Shown here one piece after another: positions 11,500 to 21,953 of a stretch of DNA of 64,000 nucleotides (position 1 is its first letter; the number at the start of each line of letters is the position of its first letter). The position numbers and the translations under genes are program-made. The stretch covers positions 563,583 to 627,582 of the forward strand of contig CACRXP010000228.1 of the NCBI GenBank assembly GCA_902702965.1. The letters run 5' to 3'. The stretch comes from Spirometra erinaceieuropaei (taxonomy: Eukaryota > Platyhelminthes > Cestoda > Diphyllobothriidea > Diphyllobothriidae). The notes under the pieces were generated by a model that ran no database searches, was not told the origin of the DNA, and saw only the letters and a program-made list of their open reading frames with translations.

Positions 11500-12168
11500 T
11501 CCGAAGGGCGTTTGTCTTTTATGAAAAGGCAAGCGGTAAGCAACAATAAATTAATACGTGGTCACTGTCAAAGAGGTCCTTATGTAAAGCAACAGAAAGA
11601 GGAGCAATGTCATTGGCAAAGATTAGATCTAAAATGTGAGTATCTCTTGTTGGACAGCGAACCAGTTGAGACCAATTAGAAAAAATGACAATATCTTGAA
11701 AGGGCTGGAATCTGGGTGGACAGCTATTGGAAACCCAGTCTATTTCAGAAGGGTTAAAATCCCCAGTGATTATTTTAATATCGAAAGCAGCTCCCGAAAT
11801 TAATTTAAAGATTTCACAGAGTCGTGAATCATCACTGGCTAAAGAATTTGGGGAATCGTAGATACAGCCAATAATTGCCTTTCATTGCGGCGAGAGAATA
11901 ACAGATGCAAAGCAGAAGTTTCCCGTGAATGAGGAAACATCACAGTAAAAGGAGCGTGCTTTAGGTAGGACTTAAGATAAAGAAGACAACCAGCCCCACG
12001 CCTAGTCGTGCGGTCTTGGCGGTAAAAATCGAAGTCATCTATGAGAAGGGCAGAGTCAGGAATTAGAGAATGGGTCCAAGAATCTGTTACGCATATAATA
12101 TCAGGCATAATTTCCAAAGCAATGGCTCTGATTTGTGCCATCTTGTTTATAAATGACCTGGCATTCAA
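11500..12168 (-). pseudogene. LINE A1 APE-type endonuclease
   Basis: The frame 11839-12168 begins LNARSFINKMAQIR and continues with PDIICVTDSWTHS, which correspond to the first two blocks of APE-like LINE endonucleases. The Glu of the usual TETW block is Asp-Ser here (TDSW). After a frameshift near 11840 the same strand reads TGDFNPSEIDW, LDLIFAND and DSDHVLI, the GDFN and SDH catalytic blocks. All core blocks are therefore present but spread over two frames with a stop. Confidence 0.75.
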
Positions 12169-12249
12169 TTATATAATATATAATGTGTTTCGAACGGCAA
12201 TGCTATTTTCGACGGTATTTAAAAAAATGTGGAGGCTAAATATGGCAGC

Positions 12250-12590
12250 CACATCTTAGGGCTAACTATCGGATGAAATCTAGCTTCTGCACTGCGATCT
12301 AGGCGAAAAAGTCGGTGACAGGTGACACTTTTGGGCCCCTTAAATTTCTTGGCAATATTTTCGGTTGAGCGGAAGATCAGTTATCATGCACATCTTTATT
12401 AGTTCGAGTAAGGCATTAGTGGGAGCATCCGTGCCATAGGATTGCAGGAGCTTAGCTATTCACTTGATGTAAGTAGCGGAACGACATCGAAGGAGACCGA
12501 GATCTCTTTAGTAGTAGCTGCAATTCCTCTTAATCTCTTTATTAACTTTGCAGAGGCCTTAGTTCAATTTTCACAATTTAAAGTGAATGA
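12250..12590 (-). pseudogene. PLE-4 reverse transcriptase, upstream half
   Basis: The minus strand reads EISVSFDVVPLLTSS, the motif A block of PLE reverse transcriptases. After a frame change it reads LLELIKMCMITDLPLN and KYCQEI, then GPKVSPVTDFFA, a stop, and IAVQKLDFI, which match the finger and motif B blocks (normally GxPMGSPVSxxxAE). The next expected block, motif C, is missing here but present at 8555-8631, in the same orientation, beyond LINE A1. I infer one PLE split by the LINE. Its right edge is LINE A4. No intact frame remains. Confidence 0.55.
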
Positions 12591-13500
12591 AGCTTGTGTA
12601 GTTGCCATTTGGAAGCTTGAAGGGTTTTCACCCGTAAAATGTTTTCTCAAGCTTCGTCCGATATTTCTTATACTTAGAGATGTCAGCTGGCAAACATTAA
12701 GTTTTTGCGGGTTAGAAGACTCGAAGCTGGCCTTTGCTTCCTTTTTCGCATCAACTCTAGTTTCAATCTTCCGCTCATTGACACTCTTACTCCGAGTGAT
12801 CGGTGTTATGCTACGCGCAACACCCCTATGATGATTCCGCCGCCTCTTTGCACTACATCTAAGCGGTCCTTCTTCTTTGCTTCCAAATATGCCTTCCTTT
12901 GGAATAAACTTCCGCAAGAAATTAGATTATCGCCTACTTTTCTGGTATTCAAGTCGAAATTACGCAAACTCCTTACACCAAAAACAGTCTCATTCCCAAA
13001 CACTCAGATTCTTGACTTCGAGAAGCGTCCTCCTGCGAATTAGTGGTAGATTAAGTAGTAACCCTCAACTATATCATTAGAAACCCCTGTTTTGAATTTG
13101 TTTCTAAATCCACTGCTATCACTCTTCCTCCTATCGACGATTTTCGCGGTTCTTGATGTCACCTCCCCTATTTATACCTCACTCAGTCTGACGGCGCTTA
13201 CTGCGTAACCCTCAGTATTCGCCGTCCACAAGTAGTGTGTCGTAGCTCCCTTCCCCACTCCCCGGCTGCGCTCGAAGCGTACCGTGGCCGATCGCGTCTG
13301 GGTTCCTCTTGTCTGGCCTTTTTATCGTAAGTAGTCTCATCCGGGGTATCCATCCTGCCCTGATGATGTTCGATTATAATCAAGGCTGGTATTTATTTCG
13401 CCCCGACGATGTCCGATTCAAATCCGTTATATACCGCCACATACAGACCATTCGTGGCATTCCTGCCATTCCATACCTTACTTTGCGGAACTAATCACTC
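12590..13500 (+). mobile_element. LINE A copy 4 (3' portion, inverted relative to A1)
   Basis: The plus-strand frame 12705-13043 reads VRRLEAGLCFLF, then WNKLPQEIRLSP and FKSKLRK, nearly the same as the C-terminus of LINE A1 at 9367-9723 on the opposite strand. The similarity continues through the 3' untranslated region (GAAACCCCTGTTTTGAATTTG) to about 13500, including a repeated GACGATGTCCGATTCAAATCCG block. Everything upstream of the C-terminal region is missing. With A1 it forms an inverted repeat with arms of several hundred bases about 3 kb apart. Confidence 0.75.
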
Positions 13501-13504
13501 ATTT

Positions 13505-14027
13505 TTTTATTCCCGAACATGGCCAATCTATGTCATTTGATGACGACCGGCTATTATTTTGCCTTTTTGCTGAATATGTACAAAATTCATTTTAAAATGG
13601 TAAGCCTCTCATGCATGCCGATAATCTGAAAGTCGCATAGAGTTAGAAGCCGGCAGATCGAGACATCGTGATTGAGCTCCTAAAGAGCGACCTACAGGCC
13701 TACATGCGTTTGTGGTCTCTGATCACTATGGCCGGTCTCATCACGGACAATTTCTTTAGCCAACAGCGGCAGCTGCCTTCATGAAAATAATTTGGCGACC
13801 GAGAATATCCGATACGGTGCAACCCCGCCCTTCTTGACAGTCGACATTATCTGATCATCAGTTTTTTCACTAGAACCCGCCAAAATGTAAAAAAAACCGC
13901 CGTCAAATTTATTTTCCTGCCTTGTTGACAAGAGTTGTTTTCACTGCTGCCTGGATTTTTATTTAGCTCTTCCCTGACCATGTCTGTAAACTGACATTTA
14001 TTATTATTATTATTAATTATTATTTTG
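13505..14027 (+). mobile_element. LINE B copy 1 with two internal deletions
   Basis: Three short blocks match the fuller LINE B copy at 43786-48014: 13508-13552 matches about 46316-46362 (CATTTGATGAC), 13553-13695 matches about 46766-46910 (ATGGTAAGCCT and GAGCTCCTAAAGAGCGA), and 13697-14000 matches about 47687-47990 (TTTGTGGTCTCTGA to TGTAAACTGACATTTA). The RT core and C-terminal coding parts are lost. It ends in an (ATT)n run at about 13998-14027 where the other copy has (TTAAA)n. Confidence 0.75.
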
Positions 14028-14315
14028 TCGCGAAGCGGTGCTCGATGGCGATATTTGGGCTGAAGTGCACAAGTGGCCGGCGCGTCTGTGACACACGGTT
14101 GACAGTAAAAAAGACGTGTTGGTTTTTTAAAATGTTCAGCTTTTAATTAATGATGCATATTTAGAAGAACCAGCTTGGAGGAGTTTGTCAATAGTCAGTG
14201 TTTATCGTCATGCTATGAGTATTTGACCAGGCATTCGGCAAATGTTTGAACGCTTGCAGCGCAACTAAGCACTGCTAGGCCATTGACAACAGTTCCTCAT
14301 TTGCACTACTGATTT
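14028..14315 (-). repeat. Interspersed repeat C, copy 1
   Basis: This block resembles 26450-26765 and 33598-33762. Shared landmarks on the plus strand are ACACACGGTTGAC, TTTTAA followed by GCATATTTGGAAGAACC-like sequence, TTTATTGCCATGCTATGA-like sequence and a block rich in GCGCAACT. All three copies have the same orientation. On the minus strand an AATAAAC run could be a polyadenylation signal. The class is unknown. Confidence 0.6.
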
Positions 14316-15760
14316 GGATTGAAATTTGGAAAGATCTGTTTGCGCAGCCGTAGACTAGGAACATAATACTCTTGAGCCAGTGATTTTTTTGAGTTAGCGT
14401 GATTACGTTTACATGGTCTACTTGTACATTGTGATAGCCATTTTGCCAGCGCTGTTATTCTTTCGTTATCTGGCCCACTTTTTAGGCGGTCTTCATCTTA
14501 CCAATCCGAATGACATGGCCCTCTTTTTTTAAAATCCAATGAGTGGCAATCTTGAGTACTCAAAGGCACACTTGACAACCTGCCTGCCCAGGCTCTCGAG
14601 ATGTTGTCTCCTTCAAGTCTTCGAGTTGCTTGATCCGCTCTATATGCCGTCATATTTTAAACAAGCGAGTGGCTACGATTCGCTCTGCATGCCGTTGCCT
14701 TCCATTTAATCAACCGAGTGGCTAGGGTACGTACAGCAAAGGCACAGTTTAGATTGGCTTTCCCAATACACTTTAAGTTTCTGACTTCCCGTTGTCGTGT
14801 GTTTTTAATTTTCGAGTTGCTTTGGTCGACCAATGGATAGACCTCGTTCTGCATGGCTTTCTTTCCCAACTGAATCCAATGAACTGCTGGGCTTTATATT
14901 TCAATGGTGCCTCAATGCACTTGGTTATTCTGACTCCCGGTTTTTTTTCGATTTTTACTCCTACAGTTGCTTGGGCCCATCTGCATGTCCTCATACTCCT
15001 CTACTCCAGCCGATGTCTACGTTATAAGCCACATAACCTCCTTTTCTTTTCTAATCCGGCGAATAAGTAGGCTCGATGTCCGCTATTCTTTTCCGTTGAG
15101 GTGTGCGCGTAAACTAGGTGCACGTCCCGCCGGCTCTCGACCAGGTGCTTACACACCGATCCTCTTAGTTCTACTGCGTTTTGCACGGGCTACAATCCTT
15201 TGCTAAAATTGTTAGTGGTTAGGTCAGGCGTTCAAAGCGACGGTCAATACTAAGCGTTATCATTCCTTAGCGCCCCTCCACGTAGTTCGGGAGTTATCTA
15301 CCTTCATAACGTAGCTTCTAAGATGGTCAGTGCGCGAACTTCGGCGTAAACATTAAATGGTCAATGTCATTAGTGTACCTTTACACACTGCCCCGCCTTA
15401 TTAGCGCATAACGCTTCCGATTTGTCTTTTGCGTTATTGAACGACCAGCTTTATCCGTTGCCTGAAAATATTACCGCATTTACAGTTGAATATCAGACTG
15501 GCATTTAAAAGCGCACTTTCGTTCATGGTGGGTTATGTTCGTTTTCCTCTGCAGTGGCCTTCCCCGATCGCATACATGTCTTGCTACCATAACTACAGTA
15601 GCCCTTCCCTGCCCGACAGCGGCGGCGTACCGAGGTCGAATTGCACAAGCTAATCAACGGCGTTCGCCATCGCTACGTGTGAGGAAGTTTTGCCCCATAT
15701 GCTGCAGATTGTTTGCTTGTACAAAATACCGTAGCCTGTATTGGGTTTCATCTGAGTGCG
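14316..15760. other. No recognisable gene or element
   Basis: Several frames of 60-90 codons exist on both strands but have no motif and no repeated partner. Imperfect local repeats built around TTCGAGTTGCTT and CTCTGCATG occur at about 14620-14690 and 14805-14860. Nothing further can be supported. Confidence 0.45.
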
Positions 15761-15761
15761 C

Positions 15762-16262
15762 CTAAATATTTCTCCCCCTCATTGAGCCCTTTTCACAGAG
15801 CTTAGACTTAAACCTGCTGCAGTAGATCTCACTGGCGTTCGTATTCCTTCCGTTAACTTGGTAGGTAAAGTTGTCATAATGTTTAACTGTCTAATGCCGA
15901 CAATCCTCTTCGGAAAGACGTGCATATGCTTTCCATTGATCCGTTAACATCACGCTCTTGGGAACAGCCCACGTGGTGATGAATGCTCTCATCGCAGATC
16001 ATCAATGATCATGCACTTGCTCGAAGAGGACTTTCTTGCGGACTGGATCGTAAATTCCGACACTATATTTCTGCCACATCACGTGATCAATGTTATATTT
16101 CCGACAACATATCGTGGTCTCATCTATCTGCAATTCCACTCCTTGTCGTCCCAACTGCTTCACTTCCCTAATAAGAGCTTTGGTGCACACATTCTGCCAG
16201 ACGGTGTAACATTCAACCGCCGTATTGCGACTCCTGCCGACGAAGGCTGTTCGCCTTATCAC
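15762..16262 (-). pseudogene. Merlin-type DDE transposase remnant
   Basis: The minus-strand frame starting at 16262 reads QLGRQGVELQIDETTICCRK and KYSVGIYDPVRKKVLFEQV. After an in-frame TGA it continues with VPKSVMLTDQWKAYARLSEE, and after an in-frame TAG with TVKHYDNFTYQVNGRNTNAS then EIYCSRFKSKL. This is the layout of the Merlin superfamily, relatives of bacterial IS1016: a first Asp in IDET (codon at 16122-16124), a second in TDQW (15939-15941) and a Glu in the NxxE block (15828-15830), spaced 61 and 37 codons apart. All three catalytic residues remain in one frame despite two stops. No terminal inverted repeats were identified. The enzyme would have cut and pasted a DNA transposon. Confidence 0.75.
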
Positions 16263-16309
16263 CCGGGTACCTTATATACAGGCGAGTCCTGTTATTATCA
16301 ATTTAGTTA

Positions 16310-16544
16310 GGGACAGCCAGCATTTTTGAAATACAGATCCGGTTCTCAGTGCCTTCTTTGATGTACATCGGCCACACCTGATCAAAATGCATATCCTCGT
16401 TTACTGTGGACTGCCTAAACGCATATCCATCCGTATGCTTTCGCCCCACCAGGATTTTTATCGTAACCTTTTCTCCTGCACTGCACTAGAAACGACGAAT
16501 TAACGACTTCCTGTATCCGTGCAAATTCTGTTAGTTTATCCACT
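16310..16544. other. Unassigned sequence between Merlin and LINE D1
   Basis: The similarity to LINE D copy 2 starts at about 16545. To the left of it I see no motif. The minus-strand frame 16415-16702 is an antisense shadow that runs into the LINE. Confidence 0.4.
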
Positions 16545-16767
16545 TGAGTCCTCAGAAGACAATCAGCAGTTTGAAATGGACCGAGAGGACCGAGAGCTTC
16601 AAATGCGCCATCACTGAAACCGTTTCCTTTTCCGTCGAAGAAGTAGGACGCGTCCTTAGTAAAATACAACCAGATAAGTTTCCTGGGCCCGACGGAACTC
16701 ATGGGCAGATATTTAAGGAACCGTCAGCGAGTTTTCGAAACGTCTTTCGACTCTCTTTAAGCTGACA

Positions 16768-17427
16768 GTGCGAACAGGAAGGCCGCACTCACAGTGGAAG
16801 ACAGCTAACCTTGTCCCCTTACATAATGGAGGTAGTAGGATGGCAGCAAGCAGCTTCAGGCTTACTAGCTTCACTTGCCTCTCATGCAAAACGATGGAAG
16901 CTCTAGTAAAGAGCGCTATACAGCAAATTTGTTACGAAAATAACATCTTGCGGGATTTTCAACATGGCTTCCGGAGAGGACGTTCCTGCCTCTCAAATCT
17001 GCTAGCTTGTCTGGAAATCTGGACCAGGGCTCTAGAAGAGGGTTTTGAGGTCGATGCCGTGTACATCGATTTCCGCAAAGCTTTTGACACTGTCCCGCAC
17101 CAAAGTCATCTTCACAAATTGAGCGCCATCGGCATCCGGGGAGATCTTCTGAACAGGATTAGGGCGTTTCAGGTTGGTCGGAAACAACGTGTCTGTATCG
17201 GAGATGATATGTTAGAATGGGTAAACGTGACCAGTGGTGTGTCTGAAGGCTCAGTTCTGGTACCATTGCTCTTCATCCTTTATGTTAATGAACGCCTTCA
17301 CGAACTCAACTGCGACAAAATAATGTTTAGCGACGACTTTACGCTCTGGCAAGTCATTAAGAGTCCATACGACCAGCGCACCCTCCAAAACAATCTGCAT
17401 CGACTGCAAGCGCGGGCGGAAAAATAG
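16768..17427 (+). pseudogene. LINE D1 reverse transcriptase domain
   Basis: This 219-codon frame contains NLVPLHNGGSR, QHGFRRGRSCLSNLL, motif A AVYIDFRKAFDTVPHQ, motif B VTSGVSEGSVLVPLLFILYV and motif C MFSDDFTLW. The frame ends at a TAG after the thumb region. Unlike copy 2 it keeps both motif C aspartates (FSDD), but motif B has SEGSVLV where family members usually have PQGSVLG. The linker and the first RT blocks lie in a different frame at 16544-16765. Confidence 0.75.
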
Positions 17428-17723
17428 CTTCTGGACTTCAATGTGCAGAAGTGTGCCGTACTTCATCTGAGTCCAACAAACTCTAATTCAAATGAGAGCC
17501 TGAGAACATATCATCGGAAAGATATAAGACTCCCCGCAGAATCTTCACAGAAGGGTCCCGGGGTTTGGATACAGAACAACCTGAAACCAACACTGTAGTG
17601 CCGCAAGCCGGCCTTGGGAGTGCTCAATGCAATCAAAAGGGCGTTGCTTACCTTTGACCAATACCCTTTTGGGAGAGTTTACGGCACTTTTGTGCGGCCC
17701 TACTTCGAATATGGCATACAACC

Positions 17724-18206
17724 ATGGCGTCCATGGCTGGTAAAGAACCAAGAATGCCTCCACCGGATGCAACCTCGTGCAAAAACCTGATAGACGGTCT
17801 AAAACGCCAATCTTGCACGGGCAGACGGAATTGCCTTAATTTACTCCCTCTGTGTTACAGGCAGCAAAGAGGTGATCTTAGCCTCGTCTACAAGATGGTA
17901 CATGGCCTTGAGCATGGACTTGGCTTTCAGGACATGTTTCAGAGGCACCTTTCACCCAATCTTTGTGGTCACTCGATGAAGCTACGGACAACAATGTCCA
18001 GACCGAACCTTCGTTCTGAATTTTCCACGCAAGGGGTAGTGGAGAAATGGAACGGTCTCCCTCAGTCAGTCGTGGAGACGACGTCCCTGCAACTCTTCAA
18101 GAAGCGCGTGGATGATTATTTGTGTCCGCTGTTTTCACTCAACAGCCTGAATCTTAACTTCATACCCCGCGACCCCGCAATTTTTTCTTTGAGACCATGC
18201 TTCTGA
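17724..18206 (+). pseudogene. LINE D1 C-terminal domain
   Basis: The first part of this 160-codon frame reads out of the family frame. From about codon 35 it matches the C-terminus of LINE D2: LNLLPLCYRQQRGDLSLVYK, HGLEHGLGFQDMF, RPNLRSEF, VEKWNGLPQSVV and FKKRVDDYL. The WNxLPxxVV and FKxRLD blocks are standard C-terminal signatures of CR1-like proteins. Confidence 0.75.
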
Positions 18207-18330
18207 AATGAATCAGGCACTGTTTTTATAGCGAATATTTTCTTTGCTCGTGTGCAGTTATTTCCAACGAGCTGACGTATAATCAATAGGGTTTTCAAAG
18301 GCTTTGCCTATTATCCCTACCAAATAAAAA

Positions 18331-19540
18331 ATTACCGTTCTTAGTTCGGGTGGAAGTTCAGTAACCCTATGCAGATGAATTTATATGTACATGCTTGTCA
18401 CAACAACGCGGCATGTGGCTTTTAAATGGTTAATGCTCTAGCGGAACTTGGAATGACTAAAGCGAAGATTTTAAAGCGCGGACGGACCAGTCGTCAGTGG
18501 CGGTTCACACAGACTACAATTTAGCACACATTATCGTCAAGACACCCGTGCAAAAACCGATTCTTCCCATAGGAAGATGACTCTCAGAGGGGAAGTGTTT
18601 CCATCATGAAGTCAAAAAAGTGCGCGTCATTCTCCAACAGATTGGCGGTACATACGTAAGGTGATAGTCTGCAAACTTCTGAGAAAATTGAGGTATGACG
18701 ACTGAAAAAAAAGTTGTGTTCTTCTCGCTTTTCAGATTCTTACTTGAACCCATATTCACTGAAAGTTAGCTGCAAAGGCGAGGAGTGCGTTCGAGTAGCA
18801 GAATTTATAGAATATAGTCGTTTTGCACACAGGGTCCTACAAAATAAATCGAAGGGAAAGTCTTCCCGTTTATATCACAATAAACGGTGCTACAATAATT
18901 GCTGGCACAATAAATCCTAAAATGTATGTCAAATGTCGCAAAGATAGAACAGTTTGCATGACTGCGGTTGGTGTACTGGATGCAAGAACTGCAATACATA
19001 CGACAAGGCGTGGATTCTTCAAACATGGGCAATTTGTGATACCTATGAGAATGAAGGACGCACTTGTATGCACTTGGAGAACGTATATGTATTGTCCCTT
19101 CCAAGTATTACAGCTTAATTTGTGAACTTCCAGTAATTTGCTCTGTTAGAAACGCAGGAGCACGAACGTGAACTTTAGTGGGAATGGGAGAACTGGAGAA
19201 GTCATGATATCACAGCAGTGAGAATTAATCAACCAATTATTGGTAAGGCCGAACGTACACATTTCAGATTCCGGACGCAGAGAAAAAGACGATGAAGTGT
19301 TTTATGAAAGCTAACATCTGAATTTCGTGTGCAGGCGGTGCTATGCCAGATTTTAGGAAAAGTCTCGTTAGGCAAATTTTTGTTCCTTTTACTGTTGTTG
19401 CCGACCAATTCACATGGTTTAACCGGAAGTCGCATGGTGCCGTAAAATGGAGTAATCGAGCTCATTTTAAAGCAATATTTTCTTCGTTTCAAATTAAGAC
19501 CTTAATTGAACAAGAAGAGTCGAGCACGGGAACACTGTGT
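18331..19540. other. No recognisable gene or element
   Basis: Frames such as 18823-19125 (plus) and 19229-19492 (minus) show no family motif and overlap each other on opposite strands. The right edge at 19541 is the 3' terminal sequence of a minus-strand PLE-1 copy. Confidence 0.45.
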
Positions 19541-19862
19541 TTATTGTCCTGAGCTTTCAGACTCGTACATGAGTCCATCGTCAGAGGTAGCAGTAGCAGC
19601 AAAATAAGCGACAGTTATAAGACATGTAGGCTAACCATCGACCGACGGCGTAAGACTCATGAGGTGTTCTATTTTGAGTGCACTCTGAGTCTAATCGTAC
19701 GCCTCTTCAAGTGTCTTGCGCAAGAATTCGCGGGCCAAGTTTGGTGGGATGGATGTGAGTAACGATGTTACATCGAAAGGGACCATGATTTGGTCCGATT
19801 GAATCCTCCGACCTCGGAGGTCTATAAGTAATTGAGAGGCTGATCGAACTGAGATAGTCGAA
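19517..19862 (-). mobile_element. PLE-1 copy, minus: RT motif A fused to 3' tail
   Basis: Read leftward from 19862 the minus strand gives DQIMVPFDVTSLLTSIPPNL then AREFLRKTLEEAYD (PLE motif A region), a stop, and TQSALKIEHLM. It then jumps to the PLE-1 3' end: CGATGGTTAGCCTACATGTC and the terminal GAAAGCTCAGGACAATAAA (19545-19563). Most of the RT, the connector and the endonuclease are deleted. A tail GTGTTCCCGTGCTCGACTC follows the AATAAA. The piece lies head-to-head with the plus-strand PLE-1 copy starting at 19862. Confidence 0.7.
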
Positions 19863-21003
19863 TGCCTTGGAGGAACTTCATTTTTGCACTAAGTTTGCAC
19901 TCAAAATTGAACATCCCATGAGGCTGTTTGATTTCTGCCAACAAACTTTCTTTACTTTTGCGGGAGAGACCTATGAACAAATCAAGCGAACCCTAATGGG
20001 CTCACCGGTCTCCGATTTAGTTGCAGAACTGGTCCTACAGGAGTTAGGAAAGATAACCTTCATCCAACATGAACCGGCGTTTTGGCGCCGTTACGTAGCC
20101 AACACGTTTGTCATCGTAAAGAAGGACATGCTGCAAAACTTCCACAAGCTGCTCAACTCAGTCTTCCATGATATAAAATTGACGAAGGAAGAAGAACAGG
20201 AACAGCTGTTGCCCTCCCTGGACGTGCTTATCAGACGAAACCTTAACCGTTAACTTGAAACGACGGTTTATAGGAAAACCACGAACACCACACAGTTTCT
20301 CAGTTTTCACAGTAACCATCCGATAGAGCACGTGAGGCCCGTTATCTCTGCGACCAGTTTGTGCAAAATGGCTATCTGGGGCATTCATAGGTCGCTGCCT
20401 ACGCGGTTGCCACCAGAGAACTCGAACATCAACGCCATCAACTGCCATACATCAAGGGCGTTTCAGAAGCGACCGAGCGCATTGCTTCGAGACTAGGTCT
20501 TGAAATTGCATACCGCCCCAAAGCCACCATGCGCAATAAGGTAAGTAAAATGAAAGACCGCTTAAATTCTGCTGAGCAATCTAGAGCAATGTATCGCATT
20601 CCGTGTCAAAATTGCCCTTGAAACTACACAGGACAGACTGGGCGCATGCTCGGATCGTGCATACACGAACATAAGCTGGCTGTGCGGCAAGTCGACGCAT
20701 TATCACAAGTGACCGCTCACACCTACGAAATGGGTCATGAGTTTTACTTCACAGCCAACAAAATAGTCTGCCAGGCCGGAAACAAAACAGTCCGAGAATT
20801 GATTGAAGCGTGGGTCTCGGATTAGAACTCGGCCAATTGATTTATCCATCTGGCGACAGAGAACAGAGCCCTGCGTAGTCACCTCCAGTCTTGCGTCGTT
20901 GGTCGATGATTGGCCTACATGTCTTATAACCGTAGCTTGTTCTGCTGCTAGTGCTACCTCTAACGATGGAATCCTATACGAGTCTGGAAGCTCAGGACAA
21001 TAA
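19862..21003 (+). mobile_element. PLE-1 copy, plus: RT to endonuclease and 3' tail
   Basis: This is a 5'-truncated PLE starting inside the RT after motif A. The RT frame is 19867-20253. The connector and endonuclease follow at about 20440-20830, and the 3' end GGAAGCTCAGGACAATAAA at 20985-21003. The end of the element is interrupted by PLE-2, and its last bases reappear at 23728-23760. The endonuclease reads AMYRIPCQNCP, a TGA stop, NYTGQTGR, HEHKLAVRQ and HTYEMGHEF, with the usual C-terminal NKTVRELIEAWVSD. The stop falls between the two Tyr strands of the GIY-YIG fold. Confidence 0.75.
19867..20253 (+). pseudogene. PLE-1 reverse transcriptase fragment
   Basis: This 128-codon frame has LFDFCQQTFFTFAGETYEQI, then motif B LMGSPVSDLVAELVLQ, FWRRYVANTFVIVKKDM, and PSLDVLIRRNLN at the end. 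Family members normally carry YVDD at the motif C position. Here it is YVAN, so both catalytic aspartates are gone. The frame begins after motif A, which is found on the opposite strand at 19690-19800. Confidence 0.8.
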
Positions 21004-21314
21004 ACAAAGTGCTGTTTGAGAAATTTGAGGCATTTTTTCCCGAGTATGAATTGAAAACAAGCATGTAGAGCAGAATTTATTGAGGCAAATACATTTCGTG
21101 ACGGCTTTTCAACTGCAGCCCGTCTCTGCATAACATAGGTAACGAATGAAAGCGCACAGCAGTATGAATTTGTACAGAATGGCAGTGCATAAGAGCAAGG
21201 TCAAGGTTCAAGGCAATGAATAATCAGATAACACGTCCACATAAGCATCATATAGAAAAGAGGGAGACGAAATGTTAACAACAAATCACAGTCAGGGATA
21301 AAAGGGGCGTGAGA

Positions 21315-21660
21315 TTACCAGGGCAATTGCACATTGATCACGTGATCTAACTGCTTGCACAGGTCTGGTTTCTCCCTTCGTATGTAAGCTGCTTCCAAAT
21401 AACGCAAGGTTCGAGTTGTTTGCGCTCGGACAAGTACTCGAAAAGATGCTTTAGGGTCGACAACATGACCGCTATCTAACAGGTGTTTCGGTATAGACGA
21501 ACGCGGGGTTTTGCTTTCCTGTTTGAAAAGCCAATTAGGCAAATGCTTAGCGACCCTGGTTGCCAATTGCCTTTGCGTTCGCCCAATGTACTTGCATCCG
21601 CAAGCGCGTGTGAATTCCTACACACAATTTGGGGTGGCGTGCATTGGCAAGGCATCCTTC
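21315..21660 (-). pseudogene. PLE-2 GIY-YIG endonuclease
   Basis: The minus strand reads NCV, a TAG stop, EFTRACGCKYIGRTQRQLAT then RVAKHLPNWL. The frame 21315-21566 continues with GHVVDPKASFRVLVRAQT and YLEAAYIRREKPDLCKQLD. The second Tyr strand (KYIG) and the Glu-containing C-terminal helix (LEAAYI) are intact. The first Tyr, expected right after NCV, is replaced by the stop codon. The second PLE-2 copy at 25674-26400 has the reverse damage. Confidence 0.75.
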
Positions 21661-21953
21661 GCCCGGTTAATTGGAAGGCTTTTTATGGAACTGATGAAGC
21701 TAAGCTCTGCTGCGTTGTACGCTCTTTATATAGTGCAACGCAAGCGTCGCTTGATTGTGTTTGAGACGCTGTCACCCTTAAAAGGTAGACATATTATAAC
21801 GGGCTTCTTCGGAACGGACTGTTCCGTCAACTTTGGCCGTAAATGGTTGCCTTACTTCTGAATGAAGCGTGCAGGATGACCACGATTAAGTTAGGCTTCT
21901 TTGATTCGGGCAGTCTCTGTATCTATGGTCTCCCTGGAGCAGATATTTCTCGC

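Larger units (their letters stand above)
8632..12200 (-). mobile_element. CR1-like LINE A, copy 1 (5' truncated, inside PLE-4)
   Basis: A minus-strand non-LTR retrotransposon containing, in order, an APE-type endonuclease (12168 to about 11500), a linker (11494-11165), a reverse transcriptase (10798-10190), a conserved C-terminal region (10347-9367), a 3' untranslated region and a (CTAT)n tail at 8632-8650. The RT shows YFDLSKAFDKVPHRRLL (motif A), SGVLQGTVLGP (motif B) and YVDD (motif C). The 3' untranslated region near 8900-9060 contains imperfect internal repeats around GACGATG and ATACCGCCAC. No ORF1 is present, so the copy is 5' truncated. Stops and frameshifts separate the domains. Confidence 0.85.
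16545..18330 (+). mobile_element. CR1-like LINE D, copy 1 (5' truncated)
   Basis: This matches LINE D copy 2 from about 56967 to 58770, nearly colinearly. It starts inside the linker before the RT (GACAATCAGCAGTTTGAAATGG) and ends with AAAGGCTTTGCCTATTATCC and CAAATAAAAAA. Coding is broken into frames at 16544-16765, 16768-17427 and 17724-18206. It lacks ORF1 and the endonuclease, as expected from incomplete reverse transcription. The tail differs from copy 2, which ends in AATAAACTG repeats. Confidence 0.85.

Noticed and set aside
12442..12831. 129-codon plus-strand frame
   Set aside because: Its second half is an out-of-frame reading of the LINE A C-terminal region (also seen as 9597-9815 on the other copy), and its first half is antisense PLE-4.
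20703..21131. 142-codon minus-strand frame
   Set aside because: It is antisense to the PLE-1 endonuclease and runs through the PLE-2 3' end, so it is a chimera of two elements and not a gene.
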